Below are positions 23,413 through 32,100 of a stretch of 33,450 bases of DNA, piece by piece. The notes beneath the pieces are model-generated. The model ran no database searches. It was not told where the DNA came from and saw nothing but the letters and a program-made list of their open reading frames with translations. Each line of letters opens with the position of its first letter. Positions within the stretch are counted from its first letter, which is position 1. The position numbers and the translations under genes were made by a program. Source of the DNA: an uncultured Christensenella sp. (GTDB lineage Bacteria > Bacillota > Clostridia > Christensenellales > Pumilibacteraceae); the NCBI GenBank assembly GCA_949948895.1, contig CATLHE010000016.1:1-33450 (forward strand), given 5' to 3'.

Positions 23413-26400
23413 ATGAATACGGTAAAAACCAGACGTAAAATAAAAACGTTGATCGTTTCGATAGCGGCATGTTTGACGCTCGTTTTGAGCGCGGTGTTTT
23501 CTTTCGGAATGTTCGACGGTAAATATTCCGCGGCGGACAGCGACGAGCCGCCTGTAACAAACGAAGTAGGACTGCGGTTCGTGCAAGTAGCGGCAGGTCG
23601 GGATTTTGCTATCGGACTCACGTACGACGGAAAGCTGTACGGATGGAGCTTATACGACAGCAATAACGGCTTGGGCGCGGGTGCGTCGAGCCTTGGGCGG
23701 TATTATACGTCGGAGCCTACCGAGATAAACGTAAAGTTTGTGTTGGGACCCGGAAATAACGGAACCGTTGATTGGTCTAACGAAGATGAAAAAACCGGAT
23801 ATCATGCACCCGATACAAACGGAAGAAAAATAATCCAAATAGCGGCGACGAGCACTACCGCCGCGTTCATAACCGACAACGGATATATATATACTTGGGG
23901 AAAAGACGTGCAAAAAGATTTGCCGTCGCCCGCATATTCCAACGTAGGCAGCGAAGGCTCGAATTATCATTATTTATTGTTGAGGACTCCCGACTCATCC
24001 AAAAGCGAAAGAGACTGGTATAATCCTTATATAATACAGTACGATTATTATAAAAAGATGTCCTCCACGGAATCTCCCGAGTACGCTCTTTCCACTGTGC
24101 TTGCCAAAAGCTCTCAATACTCCGATTTCTCGATAGCTGCAGGCGAAAACAATTACATATTGGTTTATAGATTGGGTAGTGAGTATTACAGCTATGTTTG
24201 GGGTTCCGTAATGTATGTGAACACTCAAACGGAAGGCAACGACGACCGATATAACTTTACTTCCTCCGCAGAATCGACCGAAGGTTTTACGGTAGAAGAC
24301 AACAGCAGTATTTACAGATACATATATCATACGCGGTTCAGAACAGGCGATACCGTGACGGCTGTTGCCGGCGGATACAACGTCGCAATGAACGGCAAAG
24401 GTACCGGCAGTGTAGGCGACAACACAACGTCGCTCATGCTTCGCGGCAGAAACTTTATTACCACCGGCGGACTTACGAAAACAGGACAGGAAACGGTGGG
24501 CGGTAAGACGTATGAAATTTACGAACCTACCGTGACGGTAGCGACGTCGTCTGTTCCAACGGGTACGACCTCCATTGTATATGAGCAGGACGGCACCAAT
24601 TACTTGATCAAAAACGGTATTATAGGCGGTAACGGCGGCGGCGCACCGTCAAACGGTACGATAGCTCAGTCGACGGGCACTTATTACGGTGTTCAGCTTG
24701 CCAAGGCTGGCGGCTCTGCTACCGATAATCTGAATTATTCCGTTTCGCAGCCCGCAAAATCCGGTGTCTATAACGCCGAGGGCGTCGAAATAGACGCCGT
24801 TTCGATCAACGGTCGCAACATTAAGGCGATACGTAACGCCGTATCGCTCGGCAACGACGTAGGTTACGGTATAAACGACGCGGACGGTCAGCTTTACGCA
24901 TGGGGCGATAATAAGCTTGGGCAAAGCGGACGCGGTACGGCCGATCAAAATTACAGCTATCCGACGAAAACGCTCGAAGGCAAATACGTTATTGCCGTTG
25001 CGGCGGGTAAACAGCTGTCGGCAAGCGATAACGGTAGGAAAGCTTTTAACGATAGCGCAACGTTTGACACGTCTGCGGGCGTAGCTTTCTCGGAAAACGT
25101 ATACAACAAAGGTAGCTTTATAACCGGCGCGATCGTAAATGAAAACGACGGTATATCGGACGCCAACGCCGGTTCGCTTTGGGTGTGGAGCGATAAGAAA
25201 AACACGCCCGAGAAGATCGAAATAGGCAATTCGTCCGACGAGTACAATAAGTTTGTCGCAGTCTATTCGGGCTACGGCGCGAATTTGTTTGCCATAACCA
25301 AGCTCGGAAAGATAGTTCGCATTTATTATGACGAAGCCGATTCGACGGGCGAATTCAAGTTCAAGGTATACGACGATTTCCGCGGTACCGACGGACGGCT
25401 TATCGACAATTGGACCGTCGCGGAAAATGGCGACAATATGTTTAAAGTAGCGGGACTCGATTCGACGGCAGATCACAAAACCGAAAAGCTCGCAAGCTTT
25501 ACATTGTTTGTAAATAACGGAATATCGGATAAATCGAGCACTAAGCTCAACGGCGCGTCCAACGACGCTCTCGATCCGCTGTACTACGGTTCCGACCGTG
25601 GTTCGCTCGTTACCGAAAATAAAATAGGCGACGTTTACCGTATACTCGATTATAATAGCGATACGTCTATACGGTTCATGAAAACAGACGATACTCTGGC
25701 GAAGACGACGCTTGAGCCTAAGTTCTATTTTAAAGCGGCGGGGCAGGCGAATTCCGTATTGATGGGAGAAGCGCAGAGAAACTCGTTGCTCGATTATGAT
25801 ATTGTTTACGACGATAATTACGGCGTAGGCATTAAGATCATGCCCAAACAATCGTCCAAGCTCGGTACGGTGTCTGTCGAGTTTTATATCGCTCGTTACG
25901 ACTGCCAAACCAACTTCAGGATCACGAGCAACTCCCGTCCTACGGACAATAAAGCTCAGTACTACGAATATAAACCGTGCCGCGTAGATTTTGTTATAGA
26001 CAATACCGCGGCGTTCCAGACGTTTGACTCGTATCGCAACAACGGGCAGGGCAACGCAAATGTGCCCCTTCTCGATCCCAATAACAAAGACAACAAGGTC
26101 TATTCTGTTGCCGTTCAAAATATTTCTTTGGGCGCGGATGAGTTGGCTAAGCACCTTACGAACAACAATGCCACCAATAAGGCTAAGCTTTTGGACGCGA
26201 TAAAGAAAGCTATGATCGATAAGGACCTCGGCTATCCCGACGCCGCCAAAATAGCGCGAGGCAATCTCGATTACTATCTCGGCGCAGCGGAAGCGAGTCG
26301 CGCATACTCCGGCACGTATCAATGGTTGTTTGAGGATATCGACGCGGACGTTATACAGATACAAGAGCTTTCCGACGAGCGCTTCGAGGGCGCGGTAAGC

Positions 26401-29106
26401 GGAGCCGTAGATAAGAAAGTAAACAAGATAGATATCAAGCTTGATAATCTTGGGTCGCTTAATATATCGGAAGATATCGCGTCCGCGTTCTTTACCGACT
26501 TTAACAATCTTTACGGTATATACAACGTAGGGTTCACCGTTGAAAGCGGCATAGTGACGGCTCTCGAGTTCTCGTACGACGTGGTTACGTTTACCGCTTC
26601 TAACACGACGGGCGCTTTGGTCTACAACTCGGGCAGCGTTTCCGACTATGCTACGACCGGCACCGACGGCAACGCCCGCATGAGTTTCTCCATCAATACG
26701 TATTACGAGTATACTCGGTACAACGCCGATTATCGCACCGACCTGACGGCGACGGACGCCGCAGGCAGAGTTGTAGATACTTGGAGTAATTTTGCCGACG
26801 TATTTTCGCAAGCCTCGGTGCGTCTTAAAGCCGACGACGGCAACGGGCATTCTCTTAAACCCGAGGGCGGCGACGTAGCGTACGGCGACGCGTCCGAACG
26901 TCGCAATAAGATCTATATAGAAGATACCAGGGATATCGCGGTAGGCGAAACGGTCAAATTGGAGCTTAGTCGCTATATCGAGAGTTACGGCGCGTTCGTA
27001 TCGTTCTCGCACAACAACAAGCGCGACGATTACGGCAGCTTTAACAGTCAGTTCCCCGACAAGCTCGGCAGGCCGGGCGAGACTTACGTCAAGCTCAACG
27101 AAAGCACTTTGGAAATAACTCCTTCGCGCGCTTTCGATATCGACATCGAGGTAAGCATACAACGCTTCTACGGCGCCGACAACGCGTACTTTGACGGCGG
27201 CGACGAAAAGATAACGCTTGTATTTACGTTTACGGGTGTAAAGCCTGTCGATCTCCGCGATTCGGGCGCGAAAAAGACTTTCCCTGTTTCAAAAGAAGGT
27301 GTTGTAGATATCTTCGGCAGAACGTCGAACGGCACCGCAGGCGCAGTCAACGAAGCCGCGCTTATATCGGTGGATCAAAGATATATCAGGAACAACAAAA
27401 TCGAGTTGCAAGGACTTAAGAGCAGCAATGCCGAAGTTCTTTCCGTGACGCCTATCGACAATAAGTCGTTCAGAATAACGCCAAAAAACTCGGGCGTGGC
27501 GCACGTTCAGTTTGCCGTATCCGTATACGACAAGTCGGTGCCCATTATCCTCACGTTTAATGTTTCGGGTATCACGCAGGTCACTACGGGTAAAGATAAA
27601 GATCCGCTTGTCGTCGCGCTCGACGGCACGAGATACGTGTATATAAGCGAGCTTAAAACCGCGTTGCATACCGCGGTCGGCAGCTTTAACGACGATATCG
27701 ACGACTACACCGTTTTATACACGGACGTAAACGACAGCGGAATGCTCAACGCCATTTATTTCACCGAGTGGACGGAAAGCACCAATGCCGAGAGCGAGCC
27801 GATCGTGGGTTATCCTTCGTACGTCAAGAGCGTTACGTTCCAAGATTATACCAGCGGAAACGACAATAAATCGTACATTCGCATAACCATGAACGACGAA
27901 GCCAGCGATATGTCCAAGGTGTACAAAATGCACGTCAGATTTATCGACGGCACCGCCAACTATACCTCGTATCAAGATGCTAAGGACAAGGGCGGAGCTA
28001 TTATCGAAACGACGTTTATCGTCAAGTCAACTAAACAGATAGCTCAAGGTCCGGGCGGCGGAATGCTCACCATCGACGCAGACGTCGACAAGCCCAAAAA
28101 ACAAAACGAAAACAATATCAACAGCGATTGGTACATGTCGGGCTCGAATATCGAAGCCAAAATATACGTGCCGCTCGAGTATTTGTTTGCTTGCGCGGGA
28201 TTGCAACCCGACAATTACAGCGTGTTCCTCGTTACAGCGTCGGATAACGCTACAAACTATATCAACTATACGTTTGACAGTAAGCGCGTGATAATAACTC
28301 CGCTTTACGACACGCCCGAAAATACGGTCATTGCGCTCAACGTTTCGACCCGGTCGTCGCGTAGTTCGGAATCCAATCAGGTCATCGCGTTCAGCATAAC
28401 CGTAAAGGGTATTTCGACCACGCTGTCCAAGCAAGAATATACGACTATTTGGCTCGTTGCGTTCTTCGCTTCGTTCGGTTTGCTGTTCATCATATTTATC
28501 ATTCGTTTGATAGTATACTGGCGTCGCCGTGCAAAGCAGCGCGCTCTTATCAAGCGCAACCAAGAGCTTATCAAAATGCGCGACCGTATACACAACCGCG
28601 CGGGCGTTGCTACGCGCGAGCAGGTCGTTAAAACCAAGCTCAAGATGGAAGATCCCAAGTACGCAAAAATGTTCGGCGAGATGAAGCGCGACAGAAACGG
28701 CGATCCCGGCGTTACGCTTGAAAACTCCGATTTCGGCGTAGGCGCGGACGACGATAAAAAATCCAAAAAGAAGAAAAAGAAGGGCGGCAAAAAATCGATG
28801 GCGGAGCTCAAAGCCGAGCTTGCCGCAAAGAAAGCCGCTTTCGCCCAAGCCCAACAGGGCGGTGTCGGCGGTCAGCCTTTCGGCGGCGCCGCACCCATGG
28901 ACAGTCCGGTATTCGAAGCGCAGTCTTACGGCGCGGAACCCATGAACGGCGGTTATCCCAACGGCGGCGACGGTTTCGGCGGTCAGCCTTTCGGGGATGC
29001 GCCCATGAACGGCGGGTTCGGCTCTCCCGTGGACGGCTATTCGCAGTCCGACCTTGACGGCAACGCGATAATATTCGACGCAACCGACGACGGGGTACAG
29101 GGTTAA
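23413..29106 (+). CDS. Giant RCC1-repeat surface protein with C-terminal TM and cytoplasmic tail
   Basis: This 1897-aa protein has a signal sequence (about 12-32, basic N-terminus, likely cleavage near 41). RCC1-like propeller motifs follow, in the pattern VAAG...G...DG.LY.WG, at about 52-78, 138-164, 472-500 and 520-535, with a weaker one near 612-640. Residues about 700-1650 are beta-rich, Asn/Asp/Thr-rich segments that may be Ig-like domains; none is named with confidence. A TM helix lies at about 1679-1703, followed by WRRR. The 195-residue tail has a Lys cluster (about 1779-1794) and Gly-rich repeats with GGQPFG twice. Topology is therefore N-out, C-in. There is no LPxTG sorting signal. 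AGGG nine bases before the ATG is a weak ribosome site. The gene ends 11 bases before its partner. The function is unknown. Confidence 0.85.
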   Translation: MNTVKTRRKIKTLIVSIAACLTLVLSAVFSFGMFDGKYSAADSDEPPVTNEVGLRFVQVAAGRDFAIGLTYDGKLYGWSLYDSNNGLGAGASSLGRYYTSEPTEINVKFVLGPGNNGTVDWSNEDEKTGYHAPDTNGRKIIQIAATSTTAAFITDNGYIYTWGKDVQKDLPSPAYSNVGSEGSNYHYLLLRTPDSSKSERDWYNPYIIQYDYYKKMSSTESPEYALSTVLAKSSQYSDFSIAAGENNYILVYRLGSEYYSYVWGSVMYVNTQTEGNDDRYNFTSSAESTEGFTVEDNSSIYRYIYHTRFRTGDTVTAVAGGYNVAMNGKGTGSVGDNTTSLMLRGRNFITTGGLTKTGQETVGGKTYEIYEPTVTVATSSVPTGTTSIVYEQDGTNYLIKNGIIGGNGGGAPSNGTIAQSTGTYYGVQLAKAGGSATDNLNYSVSQPAKSGVYNAEGVEIDAVSINGRNIKAIRNAVSLGNDVGYGINDADGQLYAWGDNKLGQSGRGTADQNYSYPTKTLEGKYVIAVAAGKQLSASDNGRKAFNDSATFDTSAGVAFSENVYNKGSFITGAIVNENDGISDANAGSLWVWSDKKNTPEKIEIGNSSDEYNKFVAVYSGYGANLFAITKLGKIVRIYYDEADSTGEFKFKVYDDFRGTDGRLIDNWTVAENGDNMFKVAGLDSTADHKTEKLASFTLFVNNGISDKSSTKLNGASNDALDPLYYGSDRGSLVTENKIGDVYRILDYNSDTSIRFMKTDDTLAKTTLEPKFYFKAAGQANSVLMGEAQRNSLLDYDIVYDDNYGVGIKIMPKQSSKLGTVSVEFYIARYDCQTNFRITSNSRPTDNKAQYYEYKPCRVDFVIDNTAAFQTFDSYRNNGQGNANVPLLDPNNKDNKVYSVAVQNISLGADELAKHLTNNNATNKAKLLDAIKKAMIDKDLGYPDAAKIARGNLDYYLGAAEASRAYSGTYQWLFEDIDADVIQIQELSDERFEGAVSGAVDKKVNKIDIKLDNLGSLNISEDIASAFFTDFNNLYGIYNVGFTVESGIVTALEFSYDVVTFTASNTTGALVYNSGSVSDYATTGTDGNARMSFSINTYYEYTRYNADYRTDLTATDAAGRVVDTWSNFADVFSQASVRLKADDGNGHSLKPEGGDVAYGDASERRNKIYIEDTRDIAVGETVKLELSRYIESYGAFVSFSHNNKRDDYGSFNSQFPDKLGRPGETYVKLNESTLEITPSRAFDIDIEVSIQRFYGADNAYFDGGDEKITLVFTFTGVKPVDLRDSGAKKTFPVSKEGVVDIFGRTSNGTAGAVNEAALISVDQRYIRNNKIELQGLKSSNAEVLSVTPIDNKSFRITPKNSGVAHVQFAVSVYDKSVPIILTFNVSGITQVTTGKDKDPLVVALDGTRYVYISELKTALHTAVGSFNDDIDDYTVLYTDVNDSGMLNAIYFTEWTESTNAESEPIVGYPSYVKSVTFQDYTSGNDNKSYIRITMNDEASDMSKVYKMHVRFIDGTANYTSYQDAKDKGGAIIETTFIVKSTKQIAQGPGGGMLTIDADVDKPKKQNENNINSDWYMSGSNIEAKIYVPLEYLFACAGLQPDNYSVFLVTASDNATNYINYTFDSKRVIITPLYDTPENTVIALNVSTRSSRSSESNQVIAFSITVKGISTTLSKQEYTTIWLVAFFASFGLLFIIFIIRLIVYWRRRAKQRALIKRNQELIKMRDRIHNRAGVATREQVVKTKLKMEDPKYAKMFGEMKRDRNGDPGVTLENSDFGVGADDDKKSKKKKKKGGKKSMAELKAELAAKKAAFAQAQQGGVGGQPFGGAAPMDSPVFEAQSYGAEPMNGGYPNGGDGFGGQPFGDAPMNGGFGSPVDGYSQSDLDGNAIIFDATDDGVQG

Positions 29107-29117
29107 GAGGTGGCATG

Positions 29118-32100
29118 ATGCAAAAAACAACGTTTAAACATAAGATATTGCCCATTATAGCTCTTATCGCGATCATCGCGGTGCTCGTCTTTGCCTTCGG
29201 TATGCCCAAGGCATTCGGTGCGCGTGCGGAAGGCAACGGGTCGGGTTCTCACGGTACGTCCGATTATGATATCGAGCTTATTCTCGACGTAAACGGCAGA
29301 GACGCTATGGTCGTATCGTCTTTGCGCGACGACGCAGTAGAAAAGATCGACACCAACAATGCGCAGCATATAAAAAGGCGTCAGTTAAGCCGCGCGGCGG
29401 TCGTTGCGGCGTACAACGCCAAGCATACCACAGATCAGATCAGCGCCAGTTCCGTATCGTTTAAGTTAGACGCGGAGATGATAGGCGGGGACGAGGTCGA
29501 GATATCGTATGACCGTTCCAACGCTAACACCATGTACGTAAACGCGGTAAAAGCTACCAACGACGTGCGCTTTTCGGTAACGCTTTCCGACGGACACGTG
29601 ATCTACTTTAAAGCCAAGGTAGAAAACACGTTCGCCCAGCGTGCTGCGGTAGAAAACGGCGGTTGGGATATTACCACGTCGATAAAGAACGTCAAGATCG
29701 GCGGCAAAGTCAATAACGATGTAGAAGACAGCTCGTTCAAATCCATAGAACTCGAAAACTTCACAACATGGGAGTTCAATCTCGGCGATCTGCTTTGCGG
29801 ACGCGCATTGTTTTGCAAAGCAAACGCCAACGACGACTATACGATGCCCATTTTTATGTCGGCAGGTAGTTCTAAATATTGGACGATAAGTTCTGCCGAT
29901 AATTTTATCGTAAAAGATATTTCGTTCGGCGGTATGCCAAATGCATTTACCGAAGTCTCGTTCCTCAATCCTACGTCGTCGTCCGCTTTTTCGGCATCGG
30001 TCAAGGCAAAGCTCAGTCTTACGACAAAAGAAGTTCTCGATTATAACGGCAACAACGGTATGTCGATGGACGACTTTTGGGGCAAGACGCATAATATAGA
30101 GATCGGTATAGCTACTGTAGAAGCGCCCGAGGCGAGAGAGGTTATTTGCATACCCGTAAACTTTATCGCGGCAAATCCCCAAACTATTCCGCTTGATATA
30201 AACAGACTCAATCTCAATATTACGTCCAATTACACTTACGACTACGCAAATAACATTTTCTATGATAATGAGCACCCCGATACCCCGCTCAATACAATAG
30301 ACAGGGAAGCGGGCTACAGCGCGGTCATTATCCGCCCGACCGATTTGGTCGATTACTGCCATGCCGAAGCGGGCAATATCGATAAAATGAGGTTCAGTTC
30401 AGATGGTACCGATATGGGCTCGATGGACGACGATTACATTGTGTCCGAATATGAGTACATAGAGGGCACGACCATTCCCACGGCGTATAAGGTGACAGCG
30501 CAAAACGACGGTCAGTATTCTATCAACTTCCGCATTTCTTATAAGACCGCAAGTTCCGAAAACCTTAAGCCTATAGACGTTCTCACGTCCATAAACGGTT
30601 ACGGCAACTTTAAAGTCACGTTCGGCACGCTCGAAGGCAAGCATCCCATAGAGTACAATATTCTCGACAGCTATCTATTCGACAAGCTCAGAGAAGCGAA
30701 TTATCAAATGACGCACGTCGAGTCCAACAACAAGGACGTGCTCGAAGCGACGCTTTCCAATAATATACTCACGCTCAAGCCCAACGTGGATAAGATAGAC
30801 GGTCAAGCTACCGCGTCGATAACGATGACGTTTACCAACTCTTCGGGTCGCACCGTCAAGATCGTATCCAATACATTCGGTATAGACGTTAAGGCGGGAA
30901 GTTTCTGGGCGAGGTTCGACGACTGGCAAGGCTGGTTGATAATAGCCGGTTGCATTGTAGGCGGCTTGCTTTTGATACTGCTTGTCGTATGGCTCGTTAT
31001 CCGTTCCATTTCCAAGCACAAACAGGAAGAAAATGCCACCGCCGCGCCGGTATCGTCTTACATAGTTAAGCTCAATTCCACTATAGCGGCAACGCAGGCA
31101 CAACAACGCCTTGTGGCGACGCAAGCGCTGTCTCAAGCCAATTCGCAAATGCTTTTGGGCGCAGGTCCTACGGGCACGCAAGCCCCGCCCGCCGATACTT
31201 TGCAGCTTGCCACCGGCATGCCCAGCGTACCTCAGGCTACGGACAGCACACCCAGCGCGCCCGCGCCGGCAATGAGCACGCCTCGCGAGACCGAGGAAAA
31301 CTACGACGAGCTCATCGCAAAATACATTACCGACGAAGAATTGCTCGAGCGTATATTCACCGAGAAGTACGAGCCGAAAGGCATGGTGCGCCGCACGTTC
31401 TTCAAGTCGAAAGACTTGCAGTCGCGCGAACTCGAAAAAGAGAAAAAGCGCATAATCGAGCGTTACAAGACGCCCATGCCCATGGACGAGGCTATCATGA
31501 GCGAAGCGGAGATCGCCAAAGCGGAAGAATCAGGCGACGCGCCCGCCATGTCCGAACCGAGAGAAGAAACGCCCGTATTCGTCATAGATCTCGGATTCGA
31601 TCCCGAAGAACCTTTGTGCGTCGAGCAGAATGTCACGGACGAGTTCTCGGACGAAAAGATCGATCTCGACGTTTCGCCGGAAGAATCGGCGTATGCGGAA
31701 ATATCGCGCCGCGACGACTTCCTTCGTCGCGAACTCGAAGAGCTCAAGCGCCGTATCGACAAGGTGCAGAAAGAGCTTGATCGCAATTCGTCGCTCGAAG
31801 CCGAGCTACGCGAGAAGATCGCCAAAGCGGAAGCCGACGACGACAAGTACAAAAAGGATATCGAAGAGCTCGAATTCAAGCTCGCGTCTGCCAAGCAGAA
31901 AGAAAAAGACAAGATTATGCGCGATATCTCCACTACGGAGACCAAGAAAGAGCGCAACGTCAACGAGCTTGAAAGACTGCGCGCCGAACTCGAAGTATTG
32001 CTCGGCGGCGGCGCTAAGCTCAACGACGTTATGTCGTCGCTCGTCGCTACGCAAGAGCAAAAGAACAGCGAACAGGCGAGCCTTGCCGACGATCTCGATA

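Noticed and set aside
24649-27162. 837-codon open frame on the minus strand inside the RCC1 gene
   Set aside because: It is fully antisense to a gene with a clear start, domains and promoter. Long antisense frames arise from the codon bias of this genome, and the predicted protein has no recognisable domain and an Arg/Val/Ile-rich composition typical of shadows.
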